Numbered from the stretch's first letter, positions 1 to 6,464 are shown. The stretch: 17,097 nucleotides of DNA from Cyanobacteria bacterium UBA3803 (GCA_002369055.1 DFEL01000062.1:1-17097), one strand, 5' to 3'. The notes: generated by a model from the sequence alone, not told the origin. A program made the numbers and translations.

Positions 1-47
1 AACCCAAAAGATTTTTATATCCGAGCAGGACATTTTATTTTCCTCTC

Positions 48-72
48 ACGAAACGATAATTAATCGTTTCGT
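48..72. repeat. Perfect 10-bp inverted repeat upstream of the small exported protein
   Basis: Arms acgaaacgat (48-57) and atcgtttcgt (63-72) are exact reverse complements around the 5-nt spacer aatta. No T-run follows on the plus strand, so it does not look like a simple terminator. It could be an operator, a structured leader element or part of a dispersed intergenic repeat. The rest of 1-202 shows no gene. Confidence 0.6.
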
Positions 73-202
73 TCGGCAGAGTAATATATGCTTTAGGCTG
101 CTGTTTTCTATCAAGAACGCTTATTTTACGGAATAAAGTGTCTTTTTTACGTGTTTAAAATCTTTTGAAAATGGGAATATATATTATAGAAAGCAGGTTT
201 TT

Positions 203-448
203 ATGAAGAAAAGCTTATTAAAGATTTGTATTGGTTCCGTTGCATTTATGGTTTTTCTCGCTATTGGTTATCCAACGTTTTTGGGGCAACAAAATAATAC
301 AGAAAGTGTTGCTAATAAAAAAGGTTTAATATCACGTAACGGCTCGGGGCATTTCACAAAAAATACGGGTAAACACTTGAAAAATAATAATTCAGGCTAT
401 ACAGGTGTTATTTATATAGGTGAATCTACCGAAGGTTTGTTAGATTAA
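203..448 (+). CDS. Small exported or membrane-anchored protein of unknown function (81 aa)
   Basis: I do not recognise this protein. The N-terminus has the form of a signal peptide or single membrane anchor: two lysines at 2-3, then a hydrophobic stretch over about residues 5-22, followed by residues near 23-28 (YPTFLG) that could sit at a cleavage or exit region. The remainder is short, polar and rich in Asn, Gly and Lys, with a more hydrophobic patch near 67-72. No catalytic motif or cysteine pattern is visible; the only cysteine, C9, lies inside the hydrophobic segment and is not in a clear lipobox. An AG-rich stretch (about 189-197) ends 5 nt before the ATG and can serve as ribosome binding site. 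It is separated by 82 nt from the repressor gene downstream, which has its own promoter-like sequence, so the two need not be co-transcribed. The signal-like start and the binding site support a real gene. Confidence 0.6.
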   Translation: MKKSLLKICIGSVAFMVFLAIGYPTFLGQQNNTESVANKKGLISRNGSGHFTKNTGKHLKNNNSGYTGVIYIGESTEGLLD

Positions 449-465
449 GTTTTATATACAAATAC

Positions 466-494
466 TTGATTTTATAAAATAATTAAATTATTAT
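466..494 (+). promoter_or_regulatory. Candidate sigma70-type promoter for the repressor-radA unit, with an overlapping palindrome
   Basis: TTGATT (466-471) and TATTAT (489-494) are separated by 17 nt and end 36 nt before the start codon at 531. The spacer and -10 region are overlapped by aataatt-a-aattatt (478-492), a perfect 7-bp inverted repeat. Since the next gene encodes a BlaI/MecI-type repressor, the palindrome is a possible autoregulatory operator. This is inference; AT-rich palindromes also arise by chance in such DNA. Confidence 0.45.
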
Positions 495-530
495 GAGTGT
501 AACAGTAAAATTTAGCATGAGGTTATTTAT

Positions 531-869
531 ATGTCATTAGGTTCTCTTGAAATTGAGATTTTAAATTCGGTATGGAAATTACAGTCTATTGATGAAGATA
601 TGAACATATCTGTTAAAGATATAGTTGATGATATGGCTGAAAATGGTTTAGAACGTGCTTATACAACTGTAAAAACAGTTATGGACAGATTAAGTTCAAA
701 GGAATTGTTAGTTCGTTACAGAGCAGGTAAAAAATTCTTCTATAAGACCGTAATGGATAAAAATGAAATGGCTGTCGCAGCAATTAAAGAAATCTCAAGT
801 CAATTCTTTGAAGGTGATGACAGAAGAATGTTGCAGTTCATAGAAGCTGAATGTTTGGATTTAGTATAA
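531..869 (+). CDS. BlaI/MecI/CopY-family winged-helix transcriptional repressor
   Basis: The 112-residue length and sequence fit the Penicillinase_R family. The N-terminal half is a winged helix: LGSLEIEILNSVWKL (residues 3-17) is the typical opening helix, the recognition-helix region around AYTTVKTVMDRL (43-54) matches the family's 'AYTTV.T.L.RL' signature, and RAGKKFFYKTV (64-74) forms the wing. The C-terminal part (about 80-112) would be the dimerisation helix bundle. Members bind palindromic operators as dimers and, in the beta-lactam systems, are inactivated by a membrane sensor protease (BlaR1/MecR1). No such sensor is encoded in this window, so the inducer is unknown. An AGG-containing stretch near 519-523 can serve as ribosome binding site. 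The gene is only 4 nt from the next one, which itself abuts radA, suggesting one transcript and possible control of radA by this repressor. Confidence 0.88.
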   Translation: MSLGSLEIEILNSVWKLQSIDEDMNISVKDIVDDMAENGLERAYTTVKTVMDRLSSKELLVRYRAGKKFFYKTVMDKNEMAVAAIKEISSQFFEGDDRRMLQFIEAECLDLV

Positions 870-873
870 AAGA

Positions 874-1254
874 ATGTCGGATATTGAATTTGAAGACGTA
901 TTTTCTGCCAGAAAGTATATTGGTAGACTGATTATTGCGGTTTTAACGGACAAGCTTCTTGTGCGTGAGGCAATTAAGAAATTCCCTAAAAATGCAAGTG
1001 ATGCGTCTATAAAATGTGCATATCATGCCTTGATTCATAGAGAGGCTGATGAAGATTTCAGAAGAACAGATTTGCTGTATCGAGATGAGCAGGATAATTA
1101 TCTCGAGCAAGTTGCAATGATTTTGCAGCGAGGTGAGCAATTACCTAAAAATATTATAAAAAATTATAATCAATATTACAGAGATATAAAAATTAATCAT
1201 TCAATAGAATTTAAAAAGTGGATAAAACGTATTTGTAAATTTTTAAACGTATAG
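874..1254 (+). CDS. Unknown mostly helical protein between the repressor and radA (126 aa)
   Basis: I do not recognise a family. The protein is charged and probably all-helical. It has no signal peptide and no membrane segment. Visible features are an AYHALIHREADEDFRRTD block (residues 49-66) with two His and several acidic residues, a helix around YLEQVAMILQRGEQL (76-90), and a basic C-terminus (KKWIKRICKF, 114-123). The repeated acidic, His and Arg residues in the middle could be a functional site, but none matches a motif I can name. The start ATG lies 4 nt after the repressor stop, and the stop lies 2 nt before the radA start. Such packing suggests translational coupling, so a role linked to the repressor or to DNA repair is possible but unproven. 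Confidence 0.72.
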   Translation: MSDIEFEDVFSARKYIGRLIIAVLTDKLLVREAIKKFPKNASDASIKCAYHALIHREADEDFRRTDLLYRDEQDNYLEQVAMILQRGEQLPKNIIKNYNQYYRDIKINHSIEFKKWIKRICKFLNV

Positions 1255-1256
1255 AT

Positions 1257-2627
1257 ATGGCTAAAGTTAAATCAAAATATGTGTGTCAGGAATGTGGTTA
1301 TGAAACGGCAGGATATTTAGGCAAATGTCCTGAGTGTAATTCTTGGGGTAGTTTAGTAGAAGAAATAGAAGCTAACCTTCAAGGTTCAAAAATTCCTGCG
1401 GCAGAATTTTTAAATACGGAAAAACCAATTTTAATAAACGATATAAAACTTGATGAAAATGTCAGAGTAAGTACAAATATTTCTGAATTTGACAGAGTTT
1501 TGGGCGGTGGTTTGGTTCAGGGCTCGTTGGTGCTATTAGCAGGTGATCCGGGAATTGGTAAATCAACATTAATTTTGCAAACAAGCGGTGAATTGTGCAA
1601 ACAGAATAAAAAAGTTTTATATGTATCAGCAGAAGAATCTTCAAGCCAATTAAAACTCCGTGCGGAGAGGTTAGGTGTAAATAGTGATAAATTGTATATT
1701 TATCCGCAGACTAATCTTGAACAAATAAGACTTGAAATAAAAGACTTAAAACCTGATGTGCTTGTTGTAGATAGTATTCAGTCTATATACACAAATAATA
1801 TTTCATCTTCTGCGGGCAGTGTCGGTCAAGTCAGAGAGTGCTGTAATTACTTAATGCAGATTGCAAAAACGGAAAATATAACTGTTGTTGTAATCGGGCA
1901 TGTTACAAAAGAAGGCAGTATTGCAGGACCGAAAGTTTTGGAGCACATGGTTGATGCAGTTATTCAGTTTGAGGGTGATAAATATAAATCTTACAGACTT
2001 TTGAGAGCAGTTAAAAACCGTTTTGGTACAACATCGGAAGTCGGTATGTTTGATATGCACTCAAACGGTTTGGTTGAAATAACTAATCCGAGTGAAATTT
2101 TTGTAAAAGAAAATCATATTTCAACTCCAGGTAGTGTAATTATAGTAACAAATGAGGGTACAAGACCTTTGTTGCTTGAAATACAGGCACTTGTTGGTGT
2201 TACTCCGTATCCAAGTCCAAGACGTGTTACAAACGGAGTGGATACGTCAAGAGTACTGCAAATTTTAGCGGTTTTAGAAAAAAGAGTAGGTTTAAATCTT
2301 TCAAAACAAGATGTATATGTAAATGTTATTGGTGGTGTAGATATATCCGAACCGGCTGCTGATTTGGGTATAGCAGTTGCGATAGCAACTTGTTTGAATG
2401 ACGTAACTGCGGATATGCAAACGGTTTTGATAGGCGAAATAGGCTTGTCGGGAGAAATAAGACCTGTAAATAATTTGGAAAAAAGAATTTACGAGGCTCA
2501 AAAATTGGGCTTTAAACGAGCAATAGTTCCTGCTGCAAATAATTTAAATGAAAAATTTGAAAATATAGAAGTTATAGGTGTAAAAAGAATTTTGGACGCT
2601 ATAACCAATGCTGTTGCAAAACAATAA
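1257..2627 (+). CDS. radA: DNA repair/recombination ATPase RadA (Sms)
   Basis: RadA is a RecA-like hexameric helicase that helps branch migration and processing of recombination intermediates in the cytoplasm. The 456-residue length is normal. The order of domains is complete: an N-terminal zinc finger with C10-x2-C13 and C24-x2-C27; a RecA-type ATPase with Walker A GDPGIGKST at 96-104 and a hydrophobic Walker B strand ending in VLVVDSIQS near 169-177; the RadA-specific KNRFG motif at 253-257; and a C-terminal Lon protease-like domain (about 285-456) containing VNVIGGVDISEPAADLGIA. All key residues look intact. It is the last gene of a unit with a BlaI-like repressor and an unknown protein, starting 2 nt after the previous stop. 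That context hints that expression may be repressor-controlled, which is not the usual arrangement for radA. Confidence 0.97.
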   Translation: MAKVKSKYVCQECGYETAGYLGKCPECNSWGSLVEEIEANLQGSKIPAAEFLNTEKPILINDIKLDENVRVSTNISEFDRVLGGGLVQGSLVLLAGDPGIGKSTLILQTSGELCKQNKKVLYVSAEESSSQLKLRAERLGVNSDKLYIYPQTNLEQIRLEIKDLKPDVLVVDSIQSIYTNNISSSAGSVGQVRECCNYLMQIAKTENITVVVIGHVTKEGSIAGPKVLEHMVDAVIQFEGDKYKSYRLLRAVKNRFGTTSEVGMFDMHSNGLVEITNPSEIFVKENHISTPGSVIIVTNEGTRPLLLEIQALVGVTPYPSPRRVTNGVDTSRVLQILAVLEKRVGLNLSKQDVYVNVIGGVDISEPAADLGIAVAIATCLNDVTADMQTVLIGEIGLSGEIRPVNNLEKRIYEAQKLGFKRAIVPAANNLNEKFENIEVIGVKRILDAITNAVAKQ

Positions 2628-2663
2628 AATAATGATAATATAAGGATAAAGGAGAAAAGTGCT

Positions 2664-3503
2664 ATGAATAGTGTGTTTAGAGTTTTAGAGGGGATAAGAC
2701 TCGCTTGTGGCAATAATTTTAAGGTTTTTAATTATCGTCATCCTGAATTTATTTTAGGATTTGAGATTATACAAAAGATAATATCAATAATTGGAAAGAT
2801 GCTGAAACAAGTTCAGCATGACATTGTATTTATTACCAATCTACTCACTACTCACTATTCACAATTCACTAAAAAAGTTTTTGCATTTACTCTCGCTGAA
2901 ACACTTATTGTCATGGGGATAATTGGAGTTATTGCAGCTTTGACATTGCCTAACTTAAACCAGTCAACAGGTAATAAAGAAAAAGTTACTAAATTACAAA
3001 AGATATATTCAAATTTAGAAGATGCATTAGGCCGGGCGACTGTTGTTTATGGTCCGACTGATGGGTGGTGTTCAGGACTTACAGATGCAAATTGTATAAA
3101 ACGACATTTTGAACGTATAACAGAATTTATGAAATATTCAAAAGTTTGTACCGTAAGTGATGCCTGTTCATTGTTTGCTGCTAACAGTTCAGATGGTGGT
3201 GAAAGAATGTCAGAGACAGTAATACTTTCTGATGGTTCAACTGTTGGATTTAGTCATAATAGGTGGGTTATAATTGATGTAAACGGTACTAATAAAGGTC
3301 CAAATAAGCGTTGTGAAGATGTATTTGAATTCCCATATGACAGTAATGGTTTTAAGCCTACATTGGATAAAAATTTAGATGGTAATGATAGACCTTATGG
3401 TGATCCAAATAAATGTGGGGCATGGATTATATTAAATGGTAATATGGATTATTTAAAATGCTATGATTTAAAATTTGCTGCAAATACAACTACCTGCAAG
3501 TAA
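2664..3503 (+). CDS. Type IV pilin-like / pseudopilin protein with an unusually long leader (279 aa)
   Basis: The core is a class of prepilin: basic KK (70-71), VFA, then FTLAETLIVMGIIGVIAALTL (75-95), the processing and methylation segment. Cleavage by the prepilin peptidase is expected after A74, with F75 as +1 and the conserved Glu at +5 (E79). The hydrophobic helix is followed by a globular domain with several cysteines and a C-terminal NGNMDYLKC block. Such proteins build type IV pili or type II secretion pseudopili. The start at 2664 is chosen because a strong AAAGGAG (2648-2654) sits 9 nt upstream. However, this gives a leader of about 74 residues, far longer than usual, and most of it (about 24-53) is translated repeat DNA. 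The only other in-frame ATG before the core is M46, itself inside the repeat. The ancestral start may have been displaced by repeat insertion. Confidence 0.85.
   Translation: MNSVFRVLEGIRLACGNNFKVFNYRHPEFILGFEIIQKIISIIGKMLKQVQHDIVFITNLLTTHYSQFTKKVFAFTLAETLIVMGIIGVIAALTLPNLNQSTGNKEKVTKLQKIYSNLEDALGRATVVYGPTDGWCSGLTDANCIKRHFERITEFMKYSKVCTVSDACSLFAANSSDGGERMSETVILSDGSTVGFSHNRWVIIDVNGTNKGPNKRCEDVFEFPYDSNGFKPTLDKNLDGNDRPYGDPNKCGAWIILNGNMDYLKCYDLKFAANTTTCK
2737..2822. repeat. Nested inverted-repeat element inside the pilin leader
   Basis: The outer arms gtcatcctgaa (2737-2747) and ttcagcatgac (2812-2822) are reverse complements at 10 of 11 positions. Each end also folds on itself: atcctgaa/tttaggat (2740-2747/2753-2760, one G-U pair, 5-nt loop) and atgctgaa/ttcagcat (2799-2806/2812-2819, perfect, 5-nt loop). 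Translated in the plus frame it gives RHPEF... and MLKQVQHD, phrases I know from small dispersed palindromic repeats found between and inside genes in many bacteria. Copy number in this genome cannot be judged from one window. Confidence 0.75.
2841..2870 (+). repeat. Degenerate heptamer tandem repeat (ctactca-like, four units)
   Basis: The units are ctactca, ctactca, ctattca, caattca and a partial ct. They lie within the pilin leader, a few codons before the prepilin processing site (encoding roughly NLLTTHYSQFT). Seven is not a multiple of three, so gain or loss of a unit would shift the frame. Confidence 0.6.
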
Positions 3504-3528
3504 GTATGTTGGATGAAACACAACAAGT

Positions 3529-4230
3529 TTAAACCGAAGCACCGCCGTCGGTCATTTTCTTCATGGCTTTTTTACTGCCTTCGTTTTGTTTTGCTATTTT
3601 TTCAACAAATGTTATTGCATCAACATCTCTTGCTATGGCATCTTTTAGGGATAATATATCATCAACATCAAGTGTTTCCATGTTCAAATAACTTTTTTCG
3701 TCTATAAATTTTCTAAAATTATCTTGTGCATTTACATCAAATCCCGGCATGCCTGTTTTCATTGCATACCATTTGTAAAATTGATGTATCATTGCATATT
3801 GGTCTATTGTGCCTTCATTCATTAAAAACATTTCTGAAGATTTAAAACTGAATTTTTTGAACAACATTAAATTTAGAATTAATGCCTTTAAACCTTTTAA
3901 TTCTCTAATATAACCTTGTTCTTCCCGTACTATGTCGAGAACCTTTGAAGCGTTTTCATGTCTTATAACAGGAGTTCCGTTTCTTTCAATATAAATTAAC
4001 ATTTGTTCCGGACTGTTTTCAAAACTTTTCAGAATAACTGCAAGATTTTTTTCCAAAATTGCTTTGTTTTCTTCTGTTTTAACTGTTAAATTGAGCGAAC
4101 AACCATTATTCAACACGGTTTTTGTTGTTGAATTATGAAGTCCTCTTTTTGCATTTTTGCGTTTTCTTTTTAAAAATTTTTCGTGTAATGCCAAAAGTAA
4201 ATAAACTGTCTTTTGAAGAATTTTGCCCAT
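3529..4230 (-). CDS. Unknown protein, last gene of the kinase/STAS cluster (233 aa)
   Basis: I do not recognise a family. The N-terminus (residues 1-30) has a short hydrophobic run (VYLLLALHEKFL) followed by a strongly basic KRKRKNAKR stretch, which could lie along a membrane or bind nucleic acid; it is not a convincing signal peptide. The body is soluble and mixed alpha/beta at first (about 45-105, including MLIYIERNGTPVIRH) and then helical. The end is Lys/Met-rich. No catalytic motif can be named. The start lies 12 nt after the STAS gene stop, so the two are almost certainly co-transcribed and this protein may act with the STAS protein or the kinase. No strong Shine-Dalgarno precedes the start. 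Its stop faces the pilin gene stop across 25 nt with no obvious terminator between them. Confidence 0.72.
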   Translation of the reverse strand: MGKILQKTVYLLLALHEKFLKRKRKNAKRGLHNSTTKTVLNNGCSLNLTVKTEENKAILEKNLAVILKSFENSPEQMLIYIERNGTPVIRHENASKVLDIVREEQGYIRELKGLKALILNLMLFKKFSFKSSEMFLMNEGTIDQYAMIHQFYKWYAMKTGMPGFDVNAQDNFRKFIDEKSYLNMETLDVDDILSLKDAIARDVDAITFVEKIAKQNEGSKKAMKKMTDGGASV

Positions 4231-4242
4231 AAATATTTCCGA

Positions 4243-4578
4243 TTATTTTACAACATGAAATTTTCTGTTAATAAGTTCGTTTTTGTCTTGAATAAAATCA
4301 AGGTTATTATTGAACATTTTAACATTTTTATCATATCTTCTCAAGTTCAAAAGTGCAAATAATTCTGAAGGTATATTTAAAAGCGTTAATTTTGTTGTTT
4401 CCGAAAAGTTTTTTATGAATGTAAAAAAGTCTTCGGTTACGCTTTCAACTTCTTTTAAATCAAGTGCAACAGGTCTTTTGTCCATATCCATTTTGTTCAG
4501 AATAATTGCTAAATTAGCAAGTGATTTAAAGTTTAATTCTTTTGATTTAATGTCAATAACATATTTTTTTTCAGTCAT
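4243..4578 (-). CDS. STAS-like domain protein (anti-sigma-factor-antagonist type fold), degenerate acceptor site
   Basis: The 111-residue length and pattern fit a single STAS domain: a strand PVALDLKEVESV (36-47), a helix with TEDFFTFIKNF (48-58), a strand KLTLLNIP (63-70), a helix SELFALLNLRRYDKNV (71-86) and a final strand KMF (87-89). This corresponds to the family pattern in which a strand leads to D-S-S/T-G and then to 'L.N.....LL.L.G.....'. The usual phosphorylatable Ser is not present at the expected place; the matching region reads ESVTEDFF, with Glu and Asp nearby. Classic members take part in partner switching with an anti-sigma kinase. An excellent Shine-Dalgarno, AGAGGTG (4584-4590 as its complement), precedes the ATG by 5 nt. 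The family assignment rests on pattern reading and needs a profile search. Confidence 0.62.
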   Translation of the reverse strand: MTEKKYVIDIKSKELNFKSLANLAIILNKMDMDKRPVALDLKEVESVTEDFFTFIKNFSETTKLTLLNIPSELFALLNLRRYDKNVKMFNNNLDFIQDKNELINRKFHVVK

Positions 4579-4626
4579 AATTTCACCTCTTTCATTCTTA
4601 TTTTAAAATTTTAATTTAAAATTTGA

Positions 4627-4654
4627 ATTATAATAAATGATGAAATTTTTACAA
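4627..4654 (-). promoter_or_regulatory. Candidate promoter for the STAS and unknown gene pair
   Basis: On the minus strand TTGTAA (4649-4654) is followed after 16 nt by a consensus TATAAT (4627-4632), about 48 nt before the STAS start codon. It lies in the 88-nt gap behind the kinase gene, so the STAS/unknown pair could be transcribed separately from the kinase. Confidence 0.45.
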
Positions 4655-4666
4655 CTAAAGTTTGAG

Positions 4667-5362
4667 TTATGCAGGAATATCAAACGAAATTTTTGTTCCT
4701 TGTTTTAATTTGCTGTTTATTTTAATATTTCCGCCGTGAGCGTCTACTATTAGTTTTGTGATATATAAACCAAGTCCTGTGCCTGCGGATTTCTGATTAT
4801 TTGCAAGTCGTACATATTTTTCAAATGCTTTATCTAATTCTTTTATATCTATGCCACAACCAAAATCTTCGATTTCAAAATAAATTCTGTTGCTAAGTTT
4901 TTTTAGCGTTATATTTATTTCTGAATTTTTTGGAGAATACTTACTTGCATTTGAGATAAGGTTGTTTATTATTCTTGTAAATTCAACAATATCAACTTTA
5001 CCTGTTATATCATTTTGTACACAATTAAAATTTAGGGTTTGTTTTTTATCTTTTAAGATATATTTTGTTTCTTCAATACAACGTTTTACTAATGTCTTTA
5101 TTGAACATTTTTCTTTGTTTAGAGTTAATTTACCGCTTTCTGCTTTAAATTTACAAAGTGCATTTTCGGTTAATCGTTTCATGTATTTTGAAGAATTTAA
5201 CAGGTCGTTTAAAAGTTCTTTCTGATAATCATTAAGATTATTTGAACTGTTTTTTAAAAGCATCTCAAGAGCAAATATTCCTGAATTAATAGGTGTTTTT
5301 AAATCGTGAGTAAACATTGCAATAAAAGTGTCATTTGCAATTGGGGTAAATGTATTTTGCAT
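4667..5362 (-). CDS. Sensorless soluble histidine kinase (HisKA + HATPase_c, 231 aa)
   Basis: This is a transmitter-only kinase. The H-box is FTHDLKTPIN (17-26) with phospho-acceptor H19, followed by the dimerisation helices to about residue 75. The ATPase domain has the N-box around NNLISNASKYSPKN (133-146), the D-box DFGCG (166-170) and the G-box GTGLGLY (194-200), and ends with an INSKLKQGTKISFDIP block. All catalytic boxes are intact. No sensor domain or membrane segment precedes the H-box: only 18 residues come before the acceptor His, so input must come from a partner protein. No response regulator is encoded in the window. The start at 5362 lacks a visible Shine-Dalgarno; a later Met (M16) is too close to H19 to be likely. 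It lies upstream of the STAS-like gene on the same strand, which suggests a shared signalling role. Confidence 0.9.
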   Translation of the reverse strand: MQNTFTPIANDTFIAMFTHDLKTPINSGIFALEMLLKNSSNNLNDYQKELLNDLLNSSKYMKRLTENALCKFKAESGKLTLNKEKCSIKTLVKRCIEETKYILKDKKQTLNFNCVQNDITGKVDIVEFTRIINNLISNASKYSPKNSEINITLKKLSNRIYFEIEDFGCGIDIKELDKAFEKYVRLANNQKSAGTGLGLYITKLIVDAHGGNIKINSKLKQGTKISFDIPA

Positions 5363-5421
5363 ATTTGAATATTACAATTGTTTCTTAATAACTTTAACTA
5401 CCCGACTGTATATTCAGTAGG

Positions 5422-6246
5422 CTATTCTTTTACTGCTCCCGATAGTAAGTCGGATAAGAAATATTTTTTACCTATTAAGAAAATTATTATCACCGGAATT
5501 GTGCAAATGACTGCACAAGCAAGCAAATCTCCCCATAAAGTTATTTCTCTGAAACTACCTTTGAATATAGCCAACCCGACAGGTAATGTTCTCATATTTT
5601 CAGAATTTGTTATAATCAAAGGCCACATAAAACTGTTCCAATTTGATACAAAAGTGAATATTCCAAGAGTTATTGCAGCAGGCAGTGATAGAGGAAGTGC
5701 AATTTTAAAGAATGTTTGAATTAAATTGCATCCGTCAATTTTGGCAGATTCTTCCAAATCTTTTGGTAATGAAAGAAAATACTGACGCATCATAAATACT
5801 CCAAAACCTCCAAATAATCCCGGAAGTATTAATGCAGGATATGTATTAATAAGATGAAGTTCTCTCATAAGGAAAAATAGCGGAATTATATTGACTTGCG
5901 GTGGAACCATCATTGTTATCAGAATTGTAATAAACCAAAACTCTTTGTATTTAAAATTTAACCTTGCAAACGAGTAGCCTGCAAGAGATGATATTATAAC
6001 TTGTCCAACGGTTGTAATTACTGCAACAATCATACTGTTAAAGAAAAATTTTGTTATTGGAATTTCTGAAAAAACATGTCTAAAATTTTCTAATGTTAAT
6101 TTTGTATGAAAAAATACACCGACATTTTTAAAAATTTCATCTTCAGGCGTGAATGCTAAATTAAGCATTGCAAAAAACGGGAAAAGCATACTTAATGCTA
6201 TAAATATTAAAGTTATATATCCTAGTATTATAATAAATTTTTTCAT
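5422..6246 (-). CDS. Carbohydrate ABC transporter permease (MalG/UgpE-type), solitary
   Basis: The 274-residue length and six membrane segments (about 5-30, 70-94, 104-127, 135-155, 185-210, 241-260) fit the MalG-type inner-membrane permease of sugar importers. The EAA loop that docks onto the ATPase is visible as EESAKIDG...IALPL (165-186), with the conserved Glu, Ala, Gly and Leu-Pro. A polar, probably periplasmic section FTPEDEIF...ENFRHVF (32-59) follows the first segment, as usual in this family. The partner MalF-type permease, substrate-binding protein and ATPase are not next to it: a divergent bamA lies upstream and a histidine kinase 59 nt downstream. It must therefore work with subunits encoded elsewhere, or be a relic. 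The substrate cannot be told from the sequence. No clear Shine-Dalgarno is present before the ATG. Confidence 0.9.
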   Translation of the reverse strand: MKKFIIILGYITLIFIALSMLFPFFAMLNLAFTPEDEIFKNVGVFFHTKLTLENFRHVFSEIPITKFFFNSMIVAVITTVGQVIISSLAGYSFARLNFKYKEFWFITILITMMVPPQVNIIPLFFLMRELHLINTYPALILPGLFGGFGVFMMRQYFLSLPKDLEESAKIDGCNLIQTFFKIALPLSLPAAITLGIFTFVSNWNSFMWPLIITNSENMRTLPVGLAIFKGSFREITLWGDLLACAVICTIPVIIIFLIGKKYFLSDLLSGAVKE

Positions 6247-6367
6247 GATTTACTTATAATTTTACTAGTTTTTTTACGAAAAATCTTATTGTAAATTTCG
6301 TGAATGTATTATTTGTAACAATAGTGTAAACATGCAAAAATGCATGGTTTTCATGGAATGTTTGATA

Positions 6368-6373
6368 TATAAT
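6368..6373 (+). promoter_or_regulatory. Candidate -10 element for bamA
   Basis: A consensus TATAAT stands 91 nt before the bamA start. No good -35 hexamer is present at 16-18 nt upstream (the sequence there is about tggttt), so the assignment is tentative. It would give a leader of roughly 85 nt containing the inverted repeat at 6400-6434. Confidence 0.35.
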
Positions 6374-6399
6374 ATCGGTATAGGATAGTATCACAAATC

Positions 6400-6434
6400 A
6401 CGTTTGAAATAGCCGAAATACACAAATCAAACGT
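6400..6434 (+). promoter_or_regulatory. Inverted repeat in the bamA leader
   Basis: acgtttga (6400-6407) and tcaaacgt (6427-6434) are perfect reverse complements around a 19-nt loop, about 30 nt before the bamA start. Directly overlapping this is a 9-bp direct repeat, cacaaatca, at 6392-6400 and 6421-6429. The structure could be a regulator binding site or an RNA hairpin in the leader. Confidence 0.5.
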
Positions 6435-6464
6435 AAAAGAAGAAAAAAGATTAGGGTTTGAGTT

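Noticed and set aside
4890..5225. Plus-strand open frame of 111 residues opposite the histidine kinase
   Set aside because: Hydrophobic-looking translation of the antisense of an AT-rich kinase gene; no start signal and no family features.
5378..5719. Plus-strand open frame of 113 residues over the permease end
   Set aside because: It lies opposite an intact six-helix permease with clear family motifs and begins in the spacer behind the kinase gene; no domain is recognisable.
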